This document shows, piece by piece, positions 23,001 through 36,784 of a stretch of DNA of 64,000 nucleotides. Position numbers and translations under genes: made by a program. Each line of letters starts with the position of its first letter. Positions within the stretch are counted from its first letter, which is position 1. The notes under the pieces were generated by a model, which saw only the letters and a program-made list of their open reading frames with translations, was not told the origin of the DNA and did not search any database. The stretch is from Periplaneta americana (Eukaryota > Arthropoda > Insecta > Blattodea > Blattidae): contig NC_091120.1 of NCBI RefSeq assembly GCF_040183065.1, forward strand, positions 188,195,627 through 188,259,626, read 5' to 3'.

Positions 23001-26000
23001 AAAACGGACGCTTTCTGGACCAAATGAAAGTATAGCCTATTAATTATTTGCATGAAATAACAATTAATAAACATGTTAAAGGAATTATTCTTGTACCAAA
23101 TGTATGTCCCTTCGACTAAAATGATCGTATTTTTTTTTTATTATTTAAATAGAATTGTAACTAAGAAACGTGTTAAATGAATTGTTCGCGCACCAAAAAC
23201 GGATTCTTCCTGGACAAAATGATCGTATTTTCATTATTTAATTATTTTATAGTTTCATACGGTATTTAATGAGATTGTTTTGACTGTGATACCTATTATT
23301 GATTGTTTTTATTAATAACAGTAGGCTGCTGCCTGTTAGGGTATACAATGATTCGCGCTCAGAGGGGTGGAAGTCGGGGTTTGGCATGACTCACAAGCCA
23401 TAAGTTGTGCAAACGTTGTTTCTTTGCTAATTACCGAGTGTGGAGTGTTGTGCACTTAGAGTGGTTTTTTTTTTCCTATCTCAAATATTGTATATAACGC
23501 TTTAAAGTTCTGAATGGCATATACATTGAATGATTTTGAATAATACCCGGCCCCGGAACAATTTTTTCCTTGAAATTACTCAAATCTGCTTTACAGGGAG
23601 CTTTATCTGAAAGACTAGATTTGCATAATATATACGTCACTGTGTACGTTAACAGAAAACCACAATTCTAAGTCGCACAGAGTTTGTGTGCACTCGATGT
23701 GGGTCTCTGGCGTTTCGTCAGCCCACGCGAGTTGTGTGGATATAAAGGGAAAAGTTGAGACGGTGTCGGGTGGAGTTCCCGGGTAGCTCAGTTGGTAGAG
23801 CGCTGGTACGTTCAACCAGAGGTCCCGGGATCGATACCCGGCCACGGAACAATTTTTTCCTTGAAATTATTCAAATCTGCTTTACAGGGAGCTTTACCTG
23901 AAAGACTAGATTTGCATAATATATACGTCACTGTGTACGTTAACAGAAAACCACAATTCTAAGTCACACAGAGATTGTGTGCACTCGATGTGGGTCTCTG
24001 GCGTTTCGTCAGCCCACGCGAGTTGTGTGGATATAAAGGGAAAAGTTGAGACGGTGTCGGGTGGAGTTCCCGGGTAGCTCAGTTGGCAGAGCGCTGGTAC
24101 GTTCAACTAGAGGTCCCGGGATCGATACCCGGCCCCGGAACAATTTTTCTCTTGAAATTATTAAAATCTGCTTTACAGGGAGCTTTACCTGAAAGATTAG
24201 ATTTGCATGATATATACATTAACTTCAGAACATGGGATGACATCGATCCTTGTATTATACTTTCTGTTGCAGGTTCTTTCGGTACCTTTCGCGTATTACA
24301 ACACAGCTGTGGAAAGTAATGCTTTATCTACAACTAACTGGCTTGGAGAGCTAAAAACATCTGACATCGGCGAGTGGGTAGATACGCTACTGCTGCTCAT
24401 GTTTGGAGGAATTCCATGGCAGGTAATGCATGCTAAACTGTACCACATTGACATTCTTTGATGTCTTTTGTCAAGTTCTTCTTCTTTAACTGAATCTTGC
24501 AGGCGGTAGATGTTTATCTATTTACAGAACATCCCAAACTTTGCGCACAAAGACTAAATCATCTGAATTCTGCATGAAAATGGAGACGAAAATGTTTGTG
24601 ATAACATTTCGTCCAAAGAATTTTTAATTTCACAATATGACAACACTGTATTTTTCAAATAAATATTACTCCTGTGATCGTAGCTCAAGCTACCCGTACG
24701 CTGCTTTGAGAATATGGATCTGTGAAATTCCTCACTTCTACATTTTTACACTAATTAATCTGAAACTTTTACCACATATTTCTTACAATGTGAACATGCA
24801 ATACACAAATTTTCACTTTGATATTTCAGTTAGTTTACTTATAATCAATTTTTTTAATACTGAACTATAATTGTCCCAATTTTCAAAGTTTACATAATTT
24901 TTCTTTAAATTTATATTTAATTTATTCCTGGTAGATGTATGTAAAAAGCCACCGGCGTAGCTCAGTCGGCTAAGGCGCTTGTCTGCCGATCCGGAGTTGC
25001 GTTCGGGCGCGGGTTCGATTACCGCTTGGGCTGATTACTTGGTTGGGTTTTCTCCGAGGTTCTCCCCAATCATAAGGCAAATATCAGGTAATCTATGGCA
25101 AATCCTCGGTCTCATCTCGTCAAATATCATCTCCCTATCACCATTCCCATCGACGCTAAATAAACTCATAGTTGGTACAGCGTCGTTAAATAACTAAGTA
25201 AGATAAAAAAGTATGTAAAATATGACACATCCTTTCCATGTTTTTCCAGTTACTTTTTGAGAAAAAATATTTACTCTTAAAATTGTTAATTTTATCAATT
25301 TTTTAAAACTTATCACACATTCACTGTTCAAGAATTTAAATATTTGGGTAGTATAATTGACAAGGATGGTGGAGCCTTTGAGCATGTAAAGAACCGAATA
25401 AAAAATACAAATAGTGCATTTGTCCAGTTGTACCCAGTATGGAAATCTTATATTATATCTAGATCTACAAAAATTAAAATCTTTAACAGTAACGTGAAAT
25501 CAGTCTTATTGTATGTCTGAGAGACATGGAAAACAAGTAAACTTATACAAAATAAACTGCAAACATTTGTTAATAGATGTTTACGAAGAATTTTAAAAAT
25601 TAGATGGCCAGATATAATCACAAACTCAGAACTATGGAAGATAACAAATCAGAAAGAAATCGCAATAGAAATCAAAAGACGAAAGTGGAATTGAATAGGG
25701 CACACAGTCAGGAGAGAAGATGGAGCAGTAGAAACAATGGCTTTGAGTTGGAACCCCCAGGGTAGTAGAACAAGAGGAAGGCCAAAAAATACAGGGAAGA
25801 GAACAGTTTTGGAGGAAATTGCTAGGGAGGGGAAAACATGGAGCGAAGTGAAGAAGTTGGCTACAAATAGGGTCCGATGGAGGCACTTTGTGAATGCCCT
25901 ATGCTCCTCATGAGGAGATACAGGAGTTTGATTGATTGATTATCACACATTCAACACATGGTGATTTGAATACTTTCAATAGCAGAAAAAAACACATGTG

Positions 26001-26448
26001 TCAGTTTACTTCATATATTTTTGTGGACTTCTGTGCAAAATTTCACCGAGATTGGGCATGTATATGATATATACTATCGATATCCTTCCTTCCTTCCTAT
26101 ACAGGTCTACCACACACATTTTTCTCCTATGTAACAACGCGAAATATGAACTGAATGAAAAATAAAATTAGTTAAAATGAAAAAAAAAAAAAAAAAAGTC
26201 TGTTAGAATGACAGCTGAGTGTCATTTTAAAGGGCTGCAGCTCACGCAAGCGTTGGTCTCTTTAAATTCGTCCTGACGGGGTTTAAATTGTCATAGGGCC
26301 AAAATAAGCATATATTTAGAAATCTGACACATTATTTTTTTTTAGAGTTAAAAACAAAATTTTCATTTTTTAATGGTTTTTTTATTATTTTCACTGGTCC
26401 AAAGCCTTAAAACTAAACATCCTTAGTTGAAACCTCATCGCTCGTTTA

Positions 26449-26508
<60 letters not shown>

Positions 26509-29500
26509 CTAATCCTTATATTGCTTTATGCGGAGTTCCACAGGGTTCCACTTTGGGGCCTCTATTATTTTTATTCTTTATAGATGACATCTGTAAAAGA
26601 ATAAGTTCTAACTGCCTTTTATTTGCTGATGACCTTAAAATATTTCACAAAATAAATAGTCTGGCTGACTGTATAACTTTGCAAAATGATATATATGCTA
26701 TTGAGTTATGGTCTGCTGCTAATGGAATGAAAATTAATGAATTGAAAACTTTTGTCATTTCCTTCTCTAGAAAAACCTCTTCTCTTAAATTTAATTACAC
26801 TCTTAATAATATCAACATAATAAGGAAAGACTGTATTAGAGACCTGGGAGTTCTACTCGATACCAAATTACATTTTCATAATCATGTCCAACATCTTTAT
26901 AATCATTCCATTAGAATGCTCGGACTTATAAGGTCTATAACTTATTCTTTTTCTACCCCAGATACTCTTGTAATTCTATACTATACATTAATCAGATCTA
27001 AACTCGAATATGCATCTGTTGTCTGGAATTCTATTACTTCTACTGATTTGGGTAAATTGGAAATCATTCAAAGAAAATTTATATCCCTATGTGCTTTTAG
27101 GTTTTTACCAAATTCATCTGTTTTCAATTATGAGCATACTTGTAAATATTTTAACTTTTCTAGCCTTAATGCTAGACGTCTTGAACTTGACTACTTATTC
27201 TTTTATAAGGCCTTAAAGGGTAATATTGATTGTGAATCCTTCATAAGCAATATCTACCTTCGGGCCCCTACGAATGGTTTAAGATTTCAAAAAAAATTTT
27301 ATACCTATATGCCTAAATCTCTCTCTCCAGTTGTCAGATGCATGAAAGCTGCCAATTTACATTATATTAATTCAGATCCGTTTAATGTATAGTTTGTTGT
27401 TTGGCTATTCTTATATTAACCACATTCATTTCAACTTCATACGTTTGTGTTGTTTTTAGCTTTTCTGTATCATGTATTTTGTAGTTATCTACTCATTTTG
27501 TCATTATTGTTTATTTTATTTGTCTCTAATTTTAATAATTATTTCTATTGCACTGTTTGGTTATTCCTTGTACACTGTAAATCTTGTGCTGAACTGTTAC
27601 TGTCCCCTGGTTGTTGTAAAGCACAATAAATATTAGTAAGTAAATAATAAATAAATTATTATTATTATTATTATGTTTCAGTTTTTTGACGTGATAACGT
27701 CTTATAATTCGGTCTGCCGGTAAGGATGTAGGCTAGAAAAGTTGATGTAATAAAATTCGGTAAGAGTTTGAAGCGTTCGTACTATATGAATTTTCTGATG
27801 AATTTCGTTCATTTAGGTATCAATGTATGGGCATATCCCCTACTACTCGACTAGGTGTGGTAGGTGGGAGAGTGTCGCGTACAGGATGGGGAAAGCGCGA
27901 GGATAGCTGGAGTACAATTTCGGGTGCACAGTCAACTTGGAGAAGGCGCTGTGATTACATGCATTGTCCGATTTAGATGCAACAAACGGCATATGTTTGC
28001 TAAATAAACCTATTTTCTCGGACGAATAGTGTCATTTAATCGGAAGTTTAGGTGTGAATGTTGTGAGCGTGTAAATAAATTTTAGTGGAAAATTAGTGTA
28101 ACATCGCGTTACAATGACCGATTCACCCAAGTCGAAATTCCGTTCCACAAAATCCTTTCATTTTTTTTTTCTGTTAGTGTAGGACGGACATGAATATAGA
28201 TGCTACACATCAAACATAATGTACAAATTAAACATAACATTTGTCTTTCTTGCAGGGTTATATGCAGAGAATATTTTCAATGAAGACAACGAAGGCAGTA
28301 CAAGGTTTATCCATTTTCACCTTCTTTTCTGTCCTTGCCATGGCCATTCCTCCAGCCATGGTAGGGATTATAGCAAAAAATACAGGTAAGTAGAAATTCC
28401 TATTATATAACACATTTCAGAAATTGCGCCAATAAATATAACTACTTTCCATTTCATAATAAATTTTAATCAAAAATGTATAATGTACTGTATTTTGTTT
28501 CTCGATCGGTTCGTATCTCGTCTTTTTCTGTTTCATTCCTTCATACTCTTCTTCCTCTTTTCATGTATATTTATTTCTCATTTCTTCTTCTTTCCCTTGT
28601 TCTCTTCTGTTTTTCTTTCTTTCTCTCTTCCTTCTTCTTTCATTCATTGACATTTCTTTTCTTCTATTTTACCATATTCTTTTCGTTCATATCCTTTCCT
28701 CTCAATTTCTCCTTTCACTTCCTCTTCCATTTCTTCTTCTGGTGCATATTTTTCTTACTTTCGTATTCCCCATTTATTCTAATTTATTACTTAATTTCTT
28801 ATTCTAGTTCTCGTCGTACCTTTCCTCCATTCCCATTCTTTTTTCTTTTCTTCTTTCTATCTCCTTGCATTTTCTTTTCATATCTTCTGATGTCTTCATT
28901 TTTTGTTCTTCTTTCTCTTTCTTCTTTGCTCAATCTTCATTCTCCTTTTCCCTTTCACCTTCTTTCTCTCTCTAATTTTCTCCTTTAATTCTTATTTCTT
29001 CTGTATCTTCTCATTTTCTTCTTTACTTCTTACTCCTCTGTTTTCTAATTTTCTTCTTTATTTCTTATTCCTTGTCTGCCTTCTTTTAATTTTCTTTACT
29101 TCTTCTATCTTCTCTACCTCTTCATTTTCTTCTTGACTTCTTTTCCATTTCTACCTTCTCATTCAACGTCTAACAACAATAGCTGTAAATACAACAGAAA
29201 AAATGATCGTGCAGAATAGTATCTTGCGATACTAGGTTGGTAAATGTTCTATAACACAGGCGAGATAAAGTATTTTTTAATTCCCGAGACTCTGTTAAGC
29301 ACTTAACGCCCGTGTATTGCATATTATTTTTTGCACAATCATAATTGAGGGGCTTAGAACAAAAAGAAGGTAAGTGACATTATTAAAAAAATGAGGTAAG
29401 TGCGTGTTGTGATAGCCCAAAAGGATGTTTCTTTGGGATAAAATCAGGTAAGTGATCACATTGACATATTGATTTATTGATATAGTTCACAGGTACAAAA

Positions 29501-32500
29501 CTTAATAGTATAACAAAAGATCTATAAACAAATGTAGTTCTACATACTAAATATACAATTTCCTAGACTCATTATTTTATCGCAAATCTCAATAATTTAT
29601 TGGTTCAAACTTGCACTTACATCTGGTTTTAGTGCATGTTTAAACAAATCGTGATAACCATTAAGACATTAAACCTTATTTTATCTGCTCCTTTTCACAA
29701 TTTAATTGTAATTATTTAGGTCTTATTTTAATAATAACTTATTATTCCAATTATATGATCAGATGTCGACATACTGTAAGTCATGAACCTGAAATAGCTG
29801 ACTCGATACATTCTATATGTAGGTTGTCTTTATTTCTTACAATATTTCCTTGTCAGCAGAAACGTTTGCGTAACTTCAATGAAGACTACCGCATACCTAC
29901 TTAAAAGCAAACTTGACAAGTTGCTTACATAATCAACCTCAATTTAGTTTCATTATTGTGTCGCATGTACTCATTATCAATTCATTACTATTATAATGCC
30001 TACTAAATTTATTATAAATGCATTATTATTGAAATTAAGACATATTAGTAAAGCAATTTATAAAGTCAAAATTATCTTCTGAACCATTTACTAAATAATA
30101 TAGCTATCTGAATACATTAATAACTGCCTTAATTCTCTATTTTCAATTTTTATTATTTTAAAACCTTGACGTAATACTATCTTATTTTCAAAACCTGTCT
30201 GCTTATCTAATTTAATTAATAATAAGTGTTTCTAATTTTAGGAAAATTTAGTCTTTGCTGATGCCTATCTCTTAATAGGTAGTTTCGTTCAGTATCTATA
30301 GTTTTGATTGAATCTACTTTATTTCTGATAGAGTTTCTATTTGTCAATTTACCTCTTAATAACTGTTCGTCACCTTCTCCTACTCCATCGGTTGGTAACG
30401 CACAGTTCCTCCATATTGTAGCCCTTCCTCTCGCGCACCCCGGACTACCAACGGCATGTGGCATTCTTATAAATTGATCTTCACTTGCGCTGACTTTGCC
30501 GGTTGAAAGTGATCACACTGTGCAGTGCTGCTATATCGGCATCATTTCATCAAGCTAGTGTATAATATTTCATTGCATGTAGAACTTTAACTGTAATTTC
30601 CTCAAAACTAGGTTTCCGTCACTTACCTGCTTTTTGTTCTAAGCCCCTCAATTTATATCTTTATTTCATCTATTACGTATTTTAGTTACGTATTAATTTT
30701 GAACTGAACGTTTGTCATTTTGTTAATGGCAATGTGTAATTTTCTAGGTGACCGTGTTTTATATTCTTTTGTTTTATTTGTTGGGTACGACTGTCTTTTA
30801 TGTGTGTGCATTGTTCAAATAAATAAAAAGCTATTGCAATATATGAAATTGAAGTGTCTGAACACTTTTCTATAAATAAAAAGGATAATGGTTTTATCTC
30901 ATTATATTTAATAATTCTTCAAACTTCACGTTCAATTTTAATGTTAATAAATAAAGTTACAGCTTGTCCTGTCGGAGTTCTTGTTCTTTTTTTAAATTTA
31001 CAAGTGACTGTATGTTATGTTTTTAGAGAATTTACTTACTGTACTATTATTTCCTGCGTTTCCTTAGTAACCATTGAACGTGTTATCACAGTCTAGTATA
31101 TCATCGTTGTTCCTGCAATAACTCCTATGTGCAAAATATGAAAATTTTCAGTAGGAAGAAAAAACAATTTATTCTTCCATGACAGTAGTGCATAGGAGAT
31201 TGTGAATTCTTACATTTTAGAAAGAAAAAAAATATAATTACATATAGGAGATTTTATTATTTGCTGTATCACCATTTAAGCTATTTAATAGAGCAAAAAT
31301 CTGAAAATTGATAAATATGTCACATAGGAGTCATTGCAGGAACAACGACGATATACAGTTACGAAGCTCAATACGTAGTAAATATGCATCCATAGATAGT
31401 TGCTAACCACTAGGATCGCTAACATCGCCTCATTACAGACAATGTGAAATATTACCGGCACAGTCTATTGTTCCTAGCACCCTCACAACTCAAGCTTCGT
31501 GACTGTATATACTAGACTGTGGTGTTACATCTTCAAGTTACATGGTATGCAACAATGATAGCAAGTACATAAAAAGAGCATGATTTTGCAGAAAAGAATA
31601 TTTCATCTTGATGACACTATTTATATTTCAGACTGGGTGAATGTAGAAGGATTTGCAAGAAACGTCACTACTGAGGACGGGAACCTAATCCTTCCCCTAG
31701 TCCTGAGGTACCTCACACCAAACGCAAGTATACAGAGCGACTCTACATTATATAAGCACTTATATCAGTAATCATCTGAATCTTACATGAATTTTGTTTT
31801 GATAATCTTTTATGAAAGGATCTCTTGTAAAAGTTCTGCTACTGTGATTGAACCATTAAGGGAAGAGGATGGTATTTTTTGGTGAAAAATGAGTAAATTT
31901 TCAAAAAACAATTTTTTTTCTTAAAATACTCTGTGATATGTGTAGAATACATTGTATAATATTTTGTGGGTATTTGTGCCCTTATCGGTTGTTGAGACGC
32001 CATTTTTAAACTTCCTGCGCTCTGATTTTTAAATCACACCGCCCTTTGTTTGTTGTTTCCGGAACTTCATTTTTTTTTTTCAAAACCAAATTTTTCTTTA
32101 AAATACTCTGTGATGTGTGTGAAATACATTGTATCACATTTTGTGGGTATCTGTGCCCTTACTGGATGTTGAGACGCCATTTTTAAAGTTCCTGCGCTCT
32201 GGATTATTAAATCACACCCCCTTTGATTGCTGTTTCTGGAACTTTAATTTTTTGCTACATTGCCAGACAAAAATCGATATAATTTTTTAAATATTAAAGA
32301 GATATGAATGAAATTTAGAATAAACATCCTATAGACTACTAGGAAACTTTTCTCTGTAACGGAATTTCCCTAATTGGTTTCATTTTAAAAATAAGTCTCT
32401 CTGTTTGCAAGAAAGAAAATTAAAAAAAATGTTATTAAATTTTAATTGTTTATTTTACAACTGTAGCAACTAATATCACCATTCTGTTACAGACAGTTTG

Positions 32501-34484
32501 TAGAGCGTGCTTTTACAAATGAATTGTAACATAGTGTTTGAATTTATCTTTAAAAATTGCTTAGATATATCGAGTTTAGTAAAATCCTGCATTGGGTACA
32601 TATTTTTTTCAAATCTGGCTCCCAAATAATTTTTTTTTAATATTTATATTTGGTTGAGTTGCTATAGCCATGAGCTATCTACATACAAAAAATTAATATT
32701 TTACACCAAATAGGAAAAAAGTTTTAAAAATTACCATCCTCTCCCCTTAAGGCCCATTCACAATGAAAATTAAACATAACCGTAACATAAACACAGAAGT
32801 TTGCGCCCAGGCTACCAAATGGGATCATTCACAATGATTCACAACTCTAAACTTTCATGCTTATGCTTACGTGATTTGCAAACAGAACACAATCGTAGAG
32901 CGCTGAAGTATATGACAGAATATGAGGAAATGGCGTCGTTGTTATGTTTCCATGGTTACCAAGTATGTTTGTGGTTATGTTTATGTCCCCATCGTGAATG
33001 ATGGTATGACTTCTTGATTTTACCGTAACGTTTACATTCTTAAGTTAACGCTTACGTTATGTTTAATTTTCATTGTGAATGAGCCTTTACACCTATAAAT
33101 TCTTGCCACTTTTTTTCTCCTTGTATGCTAATATTCACTCCAAACAATCACAGAGTAATAAAATTGTTATCCTTCATTTATTTTCTCTAGTGGGTGTCCT
33201 TAATTGGATTGGGAGCCATATCTGCTGCTGTAATGTCGTCTGCTGATGCAAGCATCCTGGCTTGTAGTTCTATGTTTTCAAGAAACATATATAAATTGAC
33301 TTTCAGACCGAAGGTATGTATAGGGTTACTCAATTTGATACGGAAAAACTATGCTAATCAAGACAAATTACAGAGCCAAAAATGATAGGTACTAATATGC
33401 CCAGAGTCACAATGTATTTCATAGTATTAAAGCTAAACAGAATGCGAGGATTTTTCACTGTTATATTTGTTAGACATATTATTTAATTCATATTTTTCTG
33501 CACAAGGACAGGTCTTTCACTGAAAACCCAGCGTAGCGTTCTTCAATCTTCCCTCTTTTTCTCGCCTTCCTCTTAGCCTCCGCATATGATCCATATATCG
33601 TAATGTCGTCTTCTTCTGCCGCAAACCTTTCTTCCGTTCACCATTCATTCCAGTGCATCCTTCACTAGGCACTTTCTTCTTTGCCAGTCACCCAGCCAAT
33701 TCCTTTTCCCTTTTCTGATCACTTTCAGTATCGTTCTTTCTTCATCCACTCTTTCCAACACAATTTCATTTCTTATTCTGTCTATCCATTTCACACGCTC
33801 CATTCTTCTCCATATCCACATTTCAAATGCTTCTATTCGTTTCTCTTCACTTGGTCGTAATGCCCAAGTTTCTGCCCTTCACTAGTCTCTTCCTTAGTTA
33901 TTTTCCCAGAGGTCCGCATAAGATTCTGTTTTTTTCTGTTAAAAGCTTCTTTTGCAATTGTTATCCTCCTCTTGACTTCCTGGCAGCAGCTCATGTTACT
34001 GCTTACAGTGTACCCATTGTATTTGAAGCTGCCCACTTGCTCTACTGCCTCATTTAGAATTCGAAAGTTTACCGTCTTTATTTTTCTTGCGACAACCATG
34101 GTCTTCGTTCCATACTGCTCACAGCTGTCATTTAGCTCCAGTAGCTTATCCCTAAGTGTCACCTCCTCTTCTGCTGACAACGGCTAATCATCAGAAAATT
34201 TTACGCACTTTATACTTCGTCCTCCTATAACTCCTCCCATGTTCTGAAAACAGTTCTTCACTAATCCTCGAAGTAAATGTTGAACAGTGTAGCTGATAAT
34301 TGTCATAAAGAATATAGGTACTTGTCGTATTGGTCTATTGTTGATGATGATGTAATGATAATAATAATAATAATAATAATAATAATAGATATTATCTTTA
34401 TTATTATCATTATTAAAGTCTATTATCATCATTATTTTATTATTCTCATTATTATTATTATTATTATTATTTTATATTTATTAC

Positions 34485-34551
<67 letters not shown>

Positions 34552-36740
34552 CACTTGCATATTACTGATATTTTGCTTACACTTACTTATACGTCAATTT
34601 ACTTCTTTGCTCTTTGCTGGCTTACTTGACCATCTATTTTTTTCTTCTATCCCGATGCTGTTGGATTTCGAGAACTAGGTTATATTTCCTTTGCTTTCTA
34701 CCTTTTATCTTCCACTTGATATCTCTAAACTTTCCGGTGAAGTCGACTGCCTCTTTGCAAGTCGGGGAAGATGCCGAATTCAATACAGTCTACATTATTT
34801 GCTCATTGTTTAGATAATTATGTATGATTTCTCTTACTGACATAAACTAGTCCCGTCGCTCTAATTTCCGGCAGCCAATCGCGTTGCAGGTCGGCTACAT
34901 TTAAACATGTGCGTCTTGTGATTCGCTGATTCATTTCTTAAGGCTCGATAAATACTTAATATAATCGCCCGCCATTTTAGCTCTTTCGTTGGCGTTTCAA
35001 GAAAGCACACAAAGACGTTATTTGCCGCTCAATTATTTACATTGCGTTTGATTTATTATCATAGGAGCTACGACATGATAATGTTTAACGGTGTGGCAAA
35101 TAGATTCCTCGTATGGTAGCTCGGTAACGTAAGAACAAAAATGGCGAACGATACTACCTATCTAGACTTTATAGAGCCTTGACTTCCTAAGACGTAAGCA
35201 AAGAGGCGGAGTCACGCCGGAAATAACAGCGTCGGGACTATAGTCCCCCATTTCCATGTCCGGGAGGAGACTTTTCGCAGGGTCTCCAACCATACGCAGT
35301 TTAAAATTATAGGTTCAACATCATCTGGAGAACACACTCTAAGTTACACTGAAAATGTTAATGCTGTCTGTATTTTTTTTTAATCTAATATAATCATTAT
35401 TGTTTCACACATTTCTAACACTTGTATATCACCAATAATAATACGTTAAAACTTTTTAAATTAACTTTTGATAAGCGATTCATGTTATTTTCATCGGTGT
35501 GCGTAATAATAGCAAATATTCTTTTTTCCAGGCTAGTGAGCGAGAAGTTTTATGGACTCTGAGGATCGCCGTGTTGGTGACTGCTTCAATATCAGCTGCC
35601 ATTGCGTTGACAGTTGGCAGCGTGTACTACTTATCGTAAGCACAAAATCTTTAGAACAGAACCTTGAAAAACATTATGAGGTATTGCATGAAATGTAATT
35701 ATCTTTCAGAAACATGCAAACACTTCATTTCTCCTATCAAAATAATTGTGTAAACATTTCTTGAACAGTCCGCCGAGTTAGCTCAGTGGCAGCGCGTCTG
35801 CCTCCAGACTAAACGGCCCGGGTTCGATTTCGGACGAGGTCAGAAATTTTCATGTAAAACTTTTACCTCGAGACTAGGAGAGGTGGCGGTGTACAACATG
35901 TAATCACATAATAGTGTACTACTATGCTTGGGTTAAATCCCAAATCTCTCCACAGTGCGTATGAAGGGAAGGCATATGTCACTGTTGATAGTGATTCGTC
36001 CGTCGGATGGGAACGTTATGCCTGGCAGCCCACTTGATGCTACTCGACAGGAGTAGGTTACGTGCCGGCACCGGGTTTCCCCTTCTCCCTTCCTCACATT
36101 CATCACCATCCTCACTCATTCCCTACATTGCACTTAAATGGACACTTACGCATACACTCACCCTAGTAAAATTAAAAATTTTAAATTATGGTTTATTTAA
36201 CGACGCTCGCAACTGCAGAGGTTATATTATCAGCGTCGCCGGTGTGCCGGAATGTTGCCCCGCAGGAGTTCTTTTACATGCCAGTAAATCTACTGACATG
36301 AGCCTGTCGCAATTAAACACACTTAATTGCCGTCGACCTGGGATGGGATCGAACTCGCACCCTCGAGCATAGAAGGTCAGCGCTATACCAACTACAGTAC
36401 GCTACCGAGGCCGACATCACCCTAGTACATGACATAATTCTTCACAAATACACATCATGTGGTGTACAAATTGAACATAGGTTACAGTCCTGGCATCTAT
36501 CGGCAATATTCGGAATCTAAATCACGTAAGTGAAGTGGGTAGGCATTAAATACACATTTCTTGATCATCCAATGAAATATAGAGTTGTCTATTTCTAGTA
36601 ACAAATTATTCGTCCTAGAGGTATATAAGTTTCACACCTAGTCTTTCGTTGAAATAACCTGAAAACATACACCCCAGTTTCGAAGGTAACTACGGGATAC
36701 AAGTTTTCACAATTAAAAAGGAAGTGGAGAGAGAGAGAGT

Positions 36741-36784
<44 letters not shown>

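Noticed and set aside
24950..25025. Possible functional tRNA gene
   Set aside because: The head continues into a SINE body and is flanked by a TSD; the acceptor stem does not close.
26427..26510. Poly-Leu N-terminus of the LINE ORF looking like a signal peptide
   Set aside because: It is translation of a (TTA)n microsatellite at a truncated LINE junction.
28476..29136. Two long overlapping ORFs
   Set aside because: Encoded by a near-pure C/T tract inside a choline-transporter intron.
34277..34678. 133-residue Ile/Leu-rich ORF
   Set aside because: Product of ATT microsatellites.
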